From Streptomyces camelliae (lineage in GTDB: Bacteria; Actinomycetota; Actinomycetes; Streptomycetales; Streptomycetaceae): DNA of 64,000 bases. The notes beneath the pieces were generated by a model. That model saw only the letters and a list, made by a program, of their open reading frames with translations, ran no database searches and was not told the DNA's origin. The translations under genes and the position numbers were made by a program. The stretch is taken from contig NZ_CP115300.1 in assembly GCF_027625935.1 (NCBI RefSeq), positions 930,001 to 994,000 of the forward strand, in the 5' to 3' direction. This document shows, one piece after another, positions 17,326 to 27,100 of this stretch (its first letter is position 1; the number at the start of each line of letters is the position of its first letter).

Positions 17326-18807
17326 TCAGTAGGGCAGGCGCCGGGCGCGGAGGTACATGATCAGGCCGGACAGGGCGAGCAGCGTGCCGAGGGCGGCGGG
17401 CCACAGGTGGACGCCGCTCAGCACCGATCCGTCCCGCGTTGAGGTGAGTCGGGGTTGGGCGAGGGCGGGCGGGACGGTCGGGGACACCGGCGGCGCGGCC
17501 TCGGTGCGAGCCGGTGCGGTCGTCGCGCCGGCCTGCGGCAGCCCGCTCGCGGCAACCGTCGTACCCGCGCCAGGAGTTGCCGTCGGCGTGGGTGTCGTAC
17601 CGGAGCCGCCACCTCTGGAGCCGCAGGCACGGCCGGAGTTGATGCAGTCGACCATCTCGCGCATGAGGTTGTCGTCGAAGACGTCGATGAAGTCGCCGTG
17701 GTCGGTGACGGGCTTGTGGAGTTGCTCGGGGAAGGAGTCGATCGCGAAGAGCGGGACGGTACGGCCGCCGTCCGTCAGGCTCGGGGCCGATACGTCGTAG
17801 ACGATGCGCTGCACCAGTTGCGGGATGGCACGGAATCCCGGCGGGCAGGAGCCGTCGGGGGCGGTGAAGGCCACGTGGGTACGGTGGTTGGCGCTGTCGG
17901 TGTTACGGCCGTCCCAGCAGCTCTGGAACCGGAAGGTGCGCACGACATCGCTGCCCGGCGGGCACAGCGGGTACTTGTCCGTCAGCTGCCGGTCCTCGTG
18001 ACCGGTGCAGCTCCAGGACGCGTTGGCGTTGCCGGGACCATTGACGAAGGCCTTGGCGTCGCCGGTGATGATGCGCAGGAAGCGCGGCATTGCGGTGACC
18101 TTGCCGCGCGGGTTGCCCACGAAGGTCAGCGTGACCTGCTTGGGCGTGACGATCCGGCCCGCGTTGCCCTCCGTGCCGCCGCCGGGGGACCGGGCGTCGC
18201 GCTCCTGTGTGCCGTTCTGCAGGCGCAGGACGGGCCAGTAGTACGAGGACTTGTCCCCTCGATCCGTGCAGCTCGTGCCCGCCTTCGCCAGGTCGTCGTC
18301 GCTCGCGAAGGCGTTGGTGCCCTGGTTGCCGACGTAGTCGTGGACGTGGTGGGCGCCGTTGGAGACGCCGGGCGCGACGATGACGTTGTCGGAGTTGAAC
18401 AGGCCGCCCGCGTTGACACCGCAGTCGGAGGTGAACGTGCCGCGCGAGGCGTCCGCTTGCTGGGGCGGGTTCGGCAGGCGGGGTTCCACGGAGGTGATGT
18501 CCGCGTAGTCAGAGACGACGGGTCCGTTGCCGGCTTGACCTGCGCCGCTCGGGTGCTGCGCGTGGCTCTGGCGCGGGTTCTGGCTTTGGCTTTGGCTCTG
18601 GCTCTGACCGGCGGTGTCCGCGCCGGGTCCGTCGCCCCGCCCCTCGGCCACCGAGGCGTAGACGTTCGCCGCATTCGCCGCGACGAGTCCGGCGCCGCTC
18701 AGCATCAGGGCGACCGCCGCGAAGGTCGCGCGTCGTGCGCCGGTCCGGCGTCTGCGGGTGGTGCGTGCCAAGGTCGTGGTCCTCTGTGTGTTCGCCGCTC
18801 CGGGCAT
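17326..18807 (-). CDS. DUF1996 surface/secreted protein with C-terminal membrane anchor
   Basis: Protein of 493 aa. It has an N-terminal Arg-rich signal region ([20 protein letters not shown]) with a hydrophobic core, then a low-complexity spacer with SQSQSQSQ. The DUF1996 domain (about residues 120-390) shows [68 protein letters not shown] and [20 protein letters not shown] Pro/Thr linker and one C-terminal helix ([20 protein letters not shown], then ARRLPY) follow, which looks like a membrane anchor. The ATG at 18805 has a GGGGGAG site. Bacterial and fungal DUF1996 proteins are extracellular. The HHVHDYVGN and SCWDGRN motifs are the conserved core, and function is unknown. Confidence 0.9.
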   Translation of the reverse strand: MPGAANTQRTTTLARTTRRRRTGARRATFAAVALMLSGAGLVAANAANVYASVAEGRGDGPGADTAGQSQSQSQSQNPRQSHAQHPSGAGQAGNGPVVSDYADITSVEPRLPNPPQQADASRGTFTSDCGVNAGGLFNSDNVIVAPGVSNGAHHVHDYVGNQGTNAFASDDDLAKAGTSCTDRGDKSSYYWPVLRLQNGTQERDARSPGGGTEGNAGRIVTPKQVTLTFVGNPRGKVTAMPRFLRIITGDAKAFVNGPGNANASWSCTGHEDRQLTDKYPLCPPGSDVVRTFRFQSCWDGRNTDSANHRTHVAFTAPDGSCPPGFRAIPQLVQRIVYDVSAPSLTDGGRTVPLFAIDSFPEQLHKPVTDHGDFIDVFDDNLMREMVDCINSGRACGSRGGGSGTTPTPTATPGAGTTVAASGLPQAGATTAPARTEAAPPVSPTVPPALAQPRLTSTRDGSVLSGVHLWPAALGTLLALSGLIMYLRARRLPY

Positions 18808-18962
18808 GGAGCTCCCCCGCCTTATACGAGGGACGGCGGCGCCGTGTTCAACAGGATCGCGAATTCACGTGGATCTCACAGGAAAACGCGATTCCCGCCT
18901 CTTCCCTCTCGAACGTCACCGCGAACATCACAATTACGTATCGGACATTCCACGCTCCGACC

Positions 18963-18992
18963 TTCACACGAGGTACACACTTTGGCTAGGTT
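18963..18992 (+). promoter_or_regulatory. possible promoter of the NlpC/P60 gene
   Basis: TTCACA (18963-18968) and TAGGTT (18987-18992) with an 18-bp spacer resemble a housekeeping promoter, about 75 bp before the ATG at 19067. The leader between them has a GC-rich hairpin-forming stretch (GCCGCCCGGC with GCCGGACGC). I looked for a c-di-AMP riboswitch, frequent before cell-wall hydrolase genes, and did not find its conserved core. Confidence 0.35.
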
Positions 18993-19066
18993 GACGCGAG
19001 GCCGCCCGGCTCAGCCGGACGCAACGGCCCAACTGCCCTACGGGGCAAGGAAGGAGCACATCTTCC

Positions 19067-21415
19067 ATGGCGCCGGAGAGCCGCGACGAGGTTCGGCAGC
19101 GGATCGCATCCCTCTACGACCAGGCCGAGGACGCGACGGGCAACTACAACGCGACCCGGGCCATGGCGGCGGTGACCCGCTCACGGGGCGTACCGCTCGC
19201 CAAGCGGTCGGGGCGGCGGCCGGATCCCGAGCTCGACGCGATGGCCCGGCAGTGGTTCGACATGGCACGCGCCAAGCTGGGCCCGACCGTCCCGGCCGCG
19301 CTCCCCGCCAACCGACTCCCCGACCGCCCGTCGGCTCCGGCACCCTCCCGGAACCGTTTGGGGGGCGGCGAACTCGACGCCCTGGACACGGGCCTGTCCG
19401 TACGGCAGCCCCGGGCGCTGGAGCGAGCCGACGACCGCCTGCCGGCCGAACTCACGACCGGCGGCACGGCATCCGATCCGACGAGTCGCCCCGGGGCCGA
19501 CCTGAACACCCCCGGCCGCGCAGCCTTGCCCGCGCCCAGGCGGCCCGAACTGCCAGGAACCGCAATGGATTTGGCGGGATCGGCCGCTGAGGCAGGCCCG
19601 CTCGGCGCCCCTCGCGCCGCGCAGCCGACGACGTCAGGCACGGGGGCATTCACTCTGCCGGGCCTCTGGGCGGCGCAGGGGGCGGCAGTTTCAACCGTCC
19701 CTGCCGCGGAGCCGACCGCGACTTTGATGACCCCCGGGGCTCGGGGGGCGGGGTCCTTGATGGCGTCGCCCGAAGCACAGGAGGCCGGAATGCCGATGGC
19801 CCCTGGTGCACAGGAGGCTGCGGCGCTGATGGCCCCCGGAGGGCTGGAGCCTGGGGCCGTGACGTCTTCCGACATACAGGGAACGGCCACTTTGATGGCG
19901 CCCGGCGCACAGGCGGCGGTTGCGATGACGCCCGGCGCGCAGGGGGATTGGGCCGTGATGACACCTGACGCAGGCGGGGCTGCGGCGGTGATGACTCCCG
20001 ACACGCAGGGGGATTGGGCTGCGCTGACACCTGGCGCAGGCGGGGCTGCGGCCGTGATGACTCCCGACACGCAGGGGGATTGGGCTGCGCTGACACCTGG
20101 CGCAGGCGGGGCTGCGGCCGTGATGACTCCCGAAACGCAGGGAACGGCCACCTTGATGGCGCCCGGCGCACAGGGCACGGCGACCTTGATGGCGCCCGGT
20201 GCGCAGGGGGCGGCAGCTCTGATGGCGCCCGGCACGCTGGAAGCGTCGGCCCTGACGACACCTGGTGCGCAGGGAACTCCGCTCGGTGGAGGCACCGCCG
20301 AGACCGCTGCCCGGCCGGTCACCGAGCCGCCCGCCACCCCGGGCTCACCGGTCCGGGAACCCGGCTCCCTCCCCGGTGCCGCCGTGCCCGGCCGGCCCTC
20401 CCCCGCCACGTCGAAGGCGTACAACCAGCGCAAGCTCGCCGCCGCGAGCGACCAGCTCACCCGGCACACCACCCGCCTCGCGGCACCGACAACGGCCCTA
20501 CAGTCCACGCCTGTTACGGCCGCACAGCCCGATGCGGGCCAAGCAGGGCAGACGACCGGTCAGTGGCAGCAGTCGCAGTGGGCGGCGCCCGACGGATCGG
20601 CCGCGGCAGCGGCACCGCAGGCACCGGCCGGAACCAACTGGCCGGACGCCGCCGCCTCCCCCATCACCACCGGGTCCTTCCCGTCACCGGCCATCCCCGC
20701 GCCCACTGCCACGGACACCGGCTCCATCCCCTACCCGGCCAACCCCACAGGCTCGTTCCCGTCCCTGGCGATCCCCGCGCCCACCACCGCCGACACCGGC
20801 TCGGTCCCGGTCGCGTACCCCGGCGGCACAGCGCTCACCGCCACCGGTTCCTTCCAAGCCCCCGGCACCCCCGCTTCCCCCCTCGACACGGGCTCCTTCC
20901 AGACCCTCGGCCCGGCTTCCCCTGTCGGTACCGGTGTCCTCCCGCCCCTCGGCGCGCCCACCCCGACTCCTGATCCCCTCACCACGGGAGGCTTCGTCGC
21001 GCAGACGGCGCCGGCCCCCAGCCCCTCCCCCTCCCCCGCCCCCGAGACGTCCCCGGTCACGCGGGCCGCCAAGGCCATCGCGTTCGCTCGGGCGCAGATC
21101 GGGAAGCCATGTGTGTGGGGGGCGACGGGACCGGACTCGTACGACTGCTCCAGCCTGACGCAGGCCGCCTGGCGGGCCGCCGGGGTCACGGTGCCGCGTG
21201 CCGCGCACGAGCAGGCGTTCGCCGGCGCCCCGGTCACGCCGGAGGGTATCGAGCCCGGTGACCTCGTGCTCTTCTTCGACGACGACCGGCACGTGGGTCT
21301 GCATGTCGGCGGCGGCATGATGGTCCACGCCCCTGGTCCGGGATCGACCATCCGCGAGGAGTCGATCTACGGCGCCGGGGAGTCCGCGATCCACCGCATC
21401 GTGCGGCCCGCCTGA
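19067..21415 (+). CDS. NlpC/P60 family peptidase with an 11-residue repeat domain
   Basis: Protein of 782 aa. It starts MAPESRDEVRQRIASLYDQA, a coiled-coil-like segment found in NlpC/P60 proteins, but no signal peptide is visible. A long low-complexity middle follows: about residues 220-405 are an 11-aa repeat array (consensus LMAPGAQGAAA), then Pro/Thr/Ser-rich sequence with TGSFPS/TGSFQ repeats. The C-terminal 115 residues are the peptidase: CVWGATGPDSYDCSSLTQAAW contains the catalytic Cys in DCSS (quoted as two parts, CVWGATGPDSY and DCSSLTQAAW), and HVGLHVGGGMMVHAPG supplies the His. These enzymes cut peptidoglycan stem peptides. The missing export signal is odd, and export might use another route (for example type VII). 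The upstream GGAAGGAG site supports the ATG. Confidence 0.88.
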   Translation: MAPESRDEVRQRIASLYDQAEDATGNYNATRAMAAVTRSRGVPLAKRSGRRPDPELDAMARQWFDMARAKLGPTVPAALPANRLPDRPSAPAPSRNRLGGGELDALDTGLSVRQPRALERADDRLPAELTTGGTASDPTSRPGADLNTPGRAALPAPRRPELPGTAMDLAGSAAEAGPLGAPRAAQPTTSGTGAFTLPGLWAAQGAAVSTVPAAEPTATLMTPGARGAGSLMASPEAQEAGMPMAPGAQEAAALMAPGGLEPGAVTSSDIQGTATLMAPGAQAAVAMTPGAQGDWAVMTPDAGGAAAVMTPDTQGDWAALTPGAGGAAAVMTPDTQGDWAALTPGAGGAAAVMTPETQGTATLMAPGAQGTATLMAPGAQGAAALMAPGTLEASALTTPGAQGTPLGGGTAETAARPVTEPPATPGSPVREPGSLPGAAVPGRPSPATSKAYNQRKLAAASDQLTRHTTRLAAPTTALQSTPVTAAQPDAGQAGQTTGQWQQSQWAAPDGSAAAAAPQAPAGTNWPDAAASPITTGSFPSPAIPAPTATDTGSIPYPANPTGSFPSLAIPAPTTADTGSVPVAYPGGTALTATGSFQAPGTPASPLDTGSFQTLGPASPVGTGVLPPLGAPTPTPDPLTTGGFVAQTAPAPSPSPSPAPETSPVTRAAKAIAFARAQIGKPCVWGATGPDSYDCSSLTQAAWRAAGVTVPRAAHEQAFAGAPVTPEGIEPGDLVLFFDDDRHVGLHVGGGMMVHAPGPGSTIREESIYGAGESAIHRIVRPA
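19724..20282 (+). repeat. 33-bp coding repeat array, including 66-bp near-identical units
   Basis: About 17 consecutive 33-bp units encode LMAPGAQGAAA-like 11-mers inside the NlpC/P60 gene. Three 66-bp double units at 19922-19987, 19988-20053 and 20054-20119 are the most alike (the last two nearly identical), with a partial fourth from 20120. They encode alternating TPDTQGDWA and TPGAGGAAA halves. The unit length keeps frame, so copy number may vary without disrupting the protein. Confidence 0.92.
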
Positions 21416-21452
21416 GGTGACGTGATCCGCCCGCAGAACATGGGGCCCCGGT

Positions 21453-22511
21453 TCAGCCGTGGCGTCGGCGTGTGCGTCGGCTCGCGTAGTGGTCGATGAG
21501 CGTCTCCTCCAACGGCCGGTAGGCAAGGCCGAGTTCCTGGACACTGCGGCTGTTGTCGACGCGGAAGCGGATGCCGAGGTGTTTGCGGATGTAGTCCTGG
21601 GTGAGGCCGAAGGCGGGGCCCAGGACGCGCACCGGCCAGTGCGGGAGCCTGGTACGCGGCAACCGCAGGTCGTAGGGGTGGTGGGCGCGGATGATGCGGG
21701 ACATCTCGTGGAACGACGCCATCGTCTCGGCGGCCACGATGTAACGTCCCTTGGCCGCCGGATTCTCCGCCGCCGCTATGTGCGCGTCCGCCACGTCCCG
21801 CACGTCCGCCGTGGTGAAGCTGAAGTCCGGTGCGCCGTAGCAGAAGTAGCCCTGGAACAGCTCGTCCAGCAGGAACAGGCTGCCGGAGTCGGAGGCGGGT
21901 GTGAACGAAGGGCCGAGGATCAGGCCGGGGTTGACCGACACCATGCGCCAGCGGTGCTGCCCGGCCTCCGCCTCCCAGGCGGCGCGTTCCGCGACAGTCT
22001 TGGCGTAGTGGTACGGGTTGTTCGCCACCGTGCTGGTGGTGTTGAAGTAGCGTTCCGACAGCACCTGGCCGTCCATCGCGAGCACGTCGGCGTAGTCGCC
22101 GAAGATCGCGCCGACGGTCGACGTGAAGATCAAGGTGTGGACCTCCGCGGTCCGCTGAACGGCCGACAGGACGTTACGGGTGCCGAGCAGCGCCGGGTCC
22201 ACGACGTCCCGTCGGCCGTCCCGGATGCGCTCCGGCATCAGGAACGGCGAGGCCACATGGGAGACGGCCGTGCAGCCGTGGAACGCCTGGTCGAAAGCCC
22301 TCTCCTGCAGCAAGTCCGCCTCGAAGAGGGTGAGTTGGCCGGGGAAGGCTTCCTGCAGGTCCCACAGCGGGCGGACCTTGCGGGCATCGGCCCTGTTGCG
22401 TACTGTCGCGTGCACCAGGTAGCCGCGTTCCAGCAGTCGCCGTACCAGATGGCTGCCGACGAAGCCGCTGCCGCCCGTCACCGCCACGGTCGCCCCCGCG
22501 CCTTCGTGCAC
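21453..22511 (-). CDS. NAD(P)-dependent extended SDR (dihydroflavonol/aldehyde reductase-like)
   Basis: Protein of 352 aa. The Rossmann motif is VAVTGGSGFVGSHLVRRLLE. The extended SDR catalytic residues are Ser in IFTSTVGAIFG and Tyr/Lys in NPYHYAKTVAE. Further motifs are AVSHVASPF, VNPGLILGPSF and FTTADVRDVADAHI. This matches GRE2/dihydroflavonol-4-reductase-like enzymes that reduce aldehydes or ketones. A GTG at 22509-22511 with a GAGG site fits the N-terminus (HEGAGATVAVTGG). It is transcribed away from fprA, and the shared promoter region carries a 19-bp palindrome. Confidence 0.9.
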   Translation of the reverse strand: MHEGAGATVAVTGGSGFVGSHLVRRLLERGYLVHATVRNRADARKVRPLWDLQEAFPGQLTLFEADLLQERAFDQAFHGCTAVSHVASPFLMPERIRDGRRDVVDPALLGTRNVLSAVQRTAEVHTLIFTSTVGAIFGDYADVLAMDGQVLSERYFNTTSTVANNPYHYAKTVAERAAWEAEAGQHRWRMVSVNPGLILGPSFTPASDSGSLFLLDELFQGYFCYGAPDFSFTTADVRDVADAHIAAAENPAAKGRYIVAAETMASFHEMSRIIRAHHPYDLRLPRTRLPHWPVRVLGPAFGLTQDYIRKHLGIRFRVDNSRSVQELGLAYRPLEETLIDHYASRRTRRRHG

Positions 22512-22586
22512 GCTGCCTCACCCCTCGCCGCCGGTCACCGTCGCATCCCCGAGCAGCATGCCGAGCAGGATCCCCCGCGACCACCC

Positions 22587-22627
22587 CCATAAGGAACCCC
22601 TGAACCAGCCATAAGATCACCTTATGG
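22587..22627. promoter_or_regulatory. CCATAAG palindrome plus upstream half-site between reductase and fprA
   Basis: The perfect inverted repeat CCATAAG-ATCAC-CTTATGG (22609-22627) is accompanied by a further CCATAAGG at 22587-22594, exactly 22 bp (two helical turns) upstream. This AT-rich dyad in GC-rich DNA is a good candidate operator for a dimeric repressor, for example TetR- or MarR-like. It is placed to control the leftward reductase, and possibly fprA. No regulator gene is next to it. Confidence 0.6.
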
Positions 22628-22654
22628 GGTCATAGACGGGACCCCCGTACTGAC

Positions 22655-22673
22655 TTAGGTCTGCCTTAGTTTA
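22655..22673. promoter_or_regulatory. weak iron-box-like sequence before fprA
   Basis: TTAGGTCTGCCTTAGTTTA matches about 12 of 19 positions of the DmdR/IdeR consensus TTAGGTTAGGCTAACCTAA. A further TTAGG follows at 22671. It lies 50-70 bp before the fprA start, where it could overlap a promoter. Iron control of a ferredoxin reductase is plausible, but the match is imperfect. Confidence 0.3.
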
Positions 22674-22723
22674 GGCTTCATCCCATTCGAGCCGCCCTGT
22701 CCACGTTCGAAGGGAACCTGATC

Positions 22724-24088
22724 ATGCCGCGCCCCCTGCGGGTAGCCATCGTCGGAGCCGGCCCCGCCGGGATCTACGCCGCCGACGCCCTGCTCAAGTC
22801 CGAGGTGGCCGCCGACCCCGGCGTGTCCATCGACCTCTTCGAGCGGATGCCCGCCCCGTTCGGCCTGATCCGGTACGGCGTCGCCCCCGACCACCCGCGC
22901 ATCAAGGGCATCATCACCGCCCTGCACCAGGTGCTCGACAAGCCGCAGATCCGGCTGTTCGGCAACGTCGACTACCCGACCGACATCAGCCTGGACGACC
23001 TGCGCGACTTCTACGACGCGGTGATCTTCTCCACCGGCGCGATGGCCGACCGCGAGCTGCCGCTGCCCGGCATCGACCTGGACGGCTCCTACGGCGCCGC
23101 CGACTTCGTCTCCTGGTACGACGGTCACCCGGACGTCCCGCGCACCTGGCCCCTGGAGGCCGAGAAGGTCGCCGTGCTCGGCGTCGGCAACGTCGCCCTC
23201 GACGTGGCCCGTGTCCTCGCCAAGACCGCGGACGAGCTGCTGCCGACCGAGATCCCGCCGAACGTCTACGACGGTCTGAAGGCCAACAAGGCCGTGGAGA
23301 TCCACGTCTTCGGCCGCCGGGGCCCCGCCCAGGCGAAGTTCAGCCCGATGGAGCTGCGCGAGCTCGACCACTCCCCGAACATCGAGGTCATCGTCGACCC
23401 CGAGGACATCGACTACGACGAGGGCTCGATCGAGACCCGGCGCGGCAACAAGCAGGCCGACATGGTCGCCAAGACGCTGGAGAACTGGGCGATCCGCGAC
23501 GTCGGCGACCGTCCGCACAAGCTGTTCCTGCACTTCTTCGAGTCCCCCGCGGAGATCCTCGGCGAGGACGGCAAGGTCGTCGGCCTGCGCACCGAGCGCA
23601 CCGCCCTCGACGGCACCGGCAACGTCAAGGGCACCGGCGAGTTCAAGGACTGGGACGTCACGGCGGTCTACCGCGCAGTCGGCTACCTCTCCGAGAAGCT
23701 GCCCAAGCTGCCCTGGGACGTCGACTCGGGCACCGTCCCGGACGAGGGCGGCCGGGTCATCGAGGACGGCGGCAGCCATCTGCAGTCCACCTACGTCACC
23801 GGCTGGATCCGGCGCGGCCCCATCGGCCTGATCGGTCACACCAAGGGCGACGCCAACGAGACCGTCGCCAACCTGCTGGACGACCACGCCAACGGCCGTC
23901 TGCACACCCCGGCCTCGCCCGAGCCGGAGGCCGTCGACGCCTTCCTCGCCGAGCGCGAGATCCGCTTCACCACCTGGGAGGGCTGGTACAAGCTGGACGC
24001 CGCCGAGCGTGCGCTGGGCGAGCCGCAGGGCCGTGAGCGCGTGAAGATCGTCGAGCGCGAGGACATGCTGCGGGAGAGCGGGGCGTAA
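22724..24088 (+). CDS. fprA: ferredoxin/adrenodoxin-type NADP+ reductase FprA
   Basis: FAD flavoprotein of 454 aa that passes electrons from NADPH to ferredoxins, for example for P450s. The FAD-binding motif is VAIVGAGPAGIYAADAL. The adrenodoxin-reductase signature is PAPFGLIRYGVAPDHPRIKG. The NADP site contains VAVLGVGNVALDVARVL and HVFGRRGPAQAKFSPMELRE. The conserved GWIRRGPIGLIGHTKGDANE closes the active site. The ATG at 22724 follows a GAAGGGAA site. Length and motifs match mycobacterial and Streptomyces FprA. It could supply electrons to the conservon P450s, although it is 12 kb away (inference). Confidence 0.95.
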   Translation: MPRPLRVAIVGAGPAGIYAADALLKSEVAADPGVSIDLFERMPAPFGLIRYGVAPDHPRIKGIITALHQVLDKPQIRLFGNVDYPTDISLDDLRDFYDAVIFSTGAMADRELPLPGIDLDGSYGAADFVSWYDGHPDVPRTWPLEAEKVAVLGVGNVALDVARVLAKTADELLPTEIPPNVYDGLKANKAVEIHVFGRRGPAQAKFSPMELRELDHSPNIEVIVDPEDIDYDEGSIETRRGNKQADMVAKTLENWAIRDVGDRPHKLFLHFFESPAEILGEDGKVVGLRTERTALDGTGNVKGTGEFKDWDVTAVYRAVGYLSEKLPKLPWDVDSGTVPDEGGRVIEDGGSHLQSTYVTGWIRRGPIGLIGHTKGDANETVANLLDDHANGRLHTPASPEPEAVDAFLAEREIRFTTWEGWYKLDAAERALGEPQGRERVKIVEREDMLRESGA

Positions 24089-24128
24089 GTCCCGGATCCG
24101 GGTGAGTCCCGCCTATCTGTGAGGCTCC

Positions 24129-24160
24129 GAGGGGGCCGGCGTCACCGCGCCGGTCCCCTC
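24129..24160. terminator. bidirectional hairpin between fprA and the giant gene
   Basis: A 13-bp stem pairs 24129-24141 (GAGGGGGCCGGCG) with 24148-24160 (CGCCGGTCCCCTC), with one G-U wobble and a 6-nt loop. It lies 40 nt after fprA and 27 nt after the stop of the convergent gene at 24187, so it can serve both. Confidence 0.75.
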
Positions 24161-24186
24161 CCTCCGTTCAGGTCCCCCTCCCCTCG

Positions 24187-27100
24187 TCAGTCCTCCGCGG
24201 CCCGCGCGAACAGCTCGTGCAACGGCACCGGCGGCAGCAGCCGTACGAACGGGCCGTGCACACCGCCCAGGCCCGTCGGCGAGGCCAGGTGGGTGGCCAA
24301 CTTGCCCCGTTCCAGCGGCAGATGGGGCGCCTTCAGGGTCTCCCATGCGTCGCGTATGAAGACGGTGCGGCCGGCGCGGGCCCGGCGGGCGGTCTCGACC
24401 GCGCCCACGGCCAGCAGCTCCGCCTGCGCCGCCTTGTGCCGGGCGGCCGTCCAGCCGTTCCAGCGGCGGACGTTGCGGTCGGTCGGCCGGGCGAGCGCGC
24501 GCAGCTGGAGGTGGAGCGCGGCCGCGTCCGTGCCGACGCCAAGTCGACGGGCGGTGGCAGCCACCGCGTCGGGCGCGCTGAGCAGGGGATTCGCCTCATA
24601 GCCGCCAACGGGAACGGGAGTTGCGGTGGCACGGTCGGCCATTCTGGCCAGGCCGTCGAGGACCGTCCGGAACTGCTCGACGTCCGGCCGCAGCCAGGAC
24701 ACACCCGTGCGGTCGCACACCTCCAGGGCCCGCGCCACACCCTCCGGATCGGCGAGCGCGGCCGGGCGCAGGAAGATGTCGCCGGTCGGGAGGGCCACCA
24801 CGAACACCCCGTCGTCCACCACCTCCGCCACCTCGGTCACCCCGTCGTGGAACGGCTCCGGGCAGGGCAGAACCGTGCCGTCGTAGGGCCGGAACGCCAC
24901 GTCGGCCTCGGCCACCTGGGCCACCGCGCGCTGCCCGGTCAGCTGTATGAGCGTGCCGGGGTCCGCGCACCGCGCCCGCAGCCCGGTGTGGAGCCGGAGC
25001 GCGCCGTCGGCCGCCGGATCGCCGACCGGCCGCTCGGTCAGCGCCCAGGCGATCACGGACAGCTCCTGGACGTACGGCACCCGGTCCCGCCATGGCCGCT
25101 CCCCGAGCGAACCGTCGGGCAGCACCGGGCGCAGGTCGAGCCTGCCGTTGCGGGTGCCCACCAGCACGGACCCGGTCTCCTCGACGGGCGGTCGCCCGGC
25201 GGGGAGGGTGCGGGCCCAGTCGGCGGGCAGGCCGAGGTCCGTCTCCAGCGTCTCGGCCAGGTCCTCGTCGACGTACTGCTCTGCGCCGAGCAGTTCGGCC
25301 CAGACCACGGCCATGCGTTCGGCCGCCCGCTGCGGGCCCTGCGGTGTCCAGAGGTCGGCCGGGTCCTCGGGCACACCGGCGGCGAGCACCGCGCGCCGGC
25401 CCTGCTCGCCGAGCCGGTGGCAGAAGCTGTCGTACTCCGCGGCCGTGGTCTTGTTCGCCTTGTAGGGCGCGGAGCGCAGCATCTTGGTGTGCTCGTCGTG
25501 CCGTGCGCGGCGCGGGAGGCCGCCGAGGACGAGGGCGGCGACGGAGCGCCGTACTCCGGTGCTGCGGCAGAAGACGGTCAGCGCCTCGGGCGTCAGCGGG
25601 AGCGGACCGTTGCCGTCGGTCAGCTCCAGCAGGCGGGTGAGGCGTGCGGCATCGTCCGCGGTGACGGTGACGGTCCGCTCCTCCTCGGTGTGCTCGGGGG
25701 CGGGGTCGGCGGCCGGCTGCAGGAAGCGGGCGAGACCGCGACGTTCGGGACCGGCCGCCGCGCCCGGGGCGGCCGCCAGGGAGTCCAGCGGGGCCCGGCC
25801 GGTGCGCCAGCTGCTGCCGGGCGCGGCGAACGGCTGTCCGCTCCAGGTCCGCAACAGGGCCTGCAGGGCCGCGCGTTCGTCGTCGGGGGTGGTCTCGACG
25901 GCGGCCCGCCAGGCGACGGCGTCGATGTCGCCCAGGAGCACCTGCCACTCCACGGGCCGCACGGGCGGGGCGAGGGCGCGGGTCTCGTCGTCGATCTCCC
26001 CGCGCAGGTACCGGCCGTCGGCGGCTACGGCGGTGAGGGTGCCGGGATGCCTCTCGGGCGTGTGAGCCTCGTAGGAGCGCAGGTCGGGCAGGAGTCCGGC
26101 CAGGGCCGGGGCGAGGGTGGTGTCGGGGACGGCGGCGGGGAGGGTCACGACGGGGCCGGACCGCATGACGCCGACCCGGCGGGACAGCTCCTCGCGGCGG
26201 CGCAGCACGCCGGCCGCGAGCAGGGCGGCGCGTGCCACGCTGGCGCGCACCCGGGCGTCCCCGGCCTCCGGCAGCAGTCGCGCGGCTGCGGCGTCCAGGA
26301 GCGCGGCGTCCGCGCTCTCCAGGGCGGCGTCCAGGAGGGCGCGCACGGTGATGTCGGCCACGGTGCGCAGCGCCTTGGAGGAGCGCTCGTCGCGTGTGGT
26401 GAGGAAGTGCCAGAAGGCGGGCGGCGGCACCGGGCCGGCGTCCTCGCCGAGGGTGGGCGGGCGGTCCCGGTCGCGGTCGGCGGGCGGGACGAAGCCGTGG
26501 ACCTGCCACAGCAGCGAGTTGTCGTCCGCCGCGTGGCAGCGCACCGTCTTCTGCCCGACGAGGACGGCCTGCTCGCCGCCCTCGGGCAGCCCGATGATGC
26601 CCCAGGGGCGGCGGCCGGGGCGATGGCTGCGGTAGTGCGCGGTGCGGCCGTCGACCGACTCCAGCAGGAAGTCCGTCGGGGACGGGCCGCGGTAGGGCGT
26701 GCGGTGGTAGACGCGGCAGCCGACGAGCCGGCCGTGCCGGCCGAGCGGGGAGGCCGGGGCGTTCTCAGGGAGCGTGGCGAGAGAGTAGCTGCCGCCGAAC
26801 ACGCCCCTGCCGGACGGGAGTTCGATCTCGCGGTGGAATTCCGGGAGACCGGGCTCGCCGGTCCGGTCCCCCGTGACCGGGTCGTACGGCACCCAGCCCG
26901 CGCGCGTGTGGAACACCTGGGCGCTCCAGAACCGGTGGCCGTCGCTCAACTGGAGGTCATGGTGGCCGATGCCCTCCCGGCCACCGGGCCGCAGCACCCG
27001 CTCCCCGTCGAACCGTCCGCCGCGGTCCGGGGTCTCGAACTGGTAGCCGAGGCCGCCCTGGATCAGTCCGCCGTAGGGCCGCAGGCCGAAGGTGTCCTGC

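Noticed and set aside
18808..19066. c-di-AMP (ydaO-type) riboswitch before the NlpC/P60 gene
   Set aside because: This is a common leader for such genes in Streptomyces, but the conserved core motifs could not be found.
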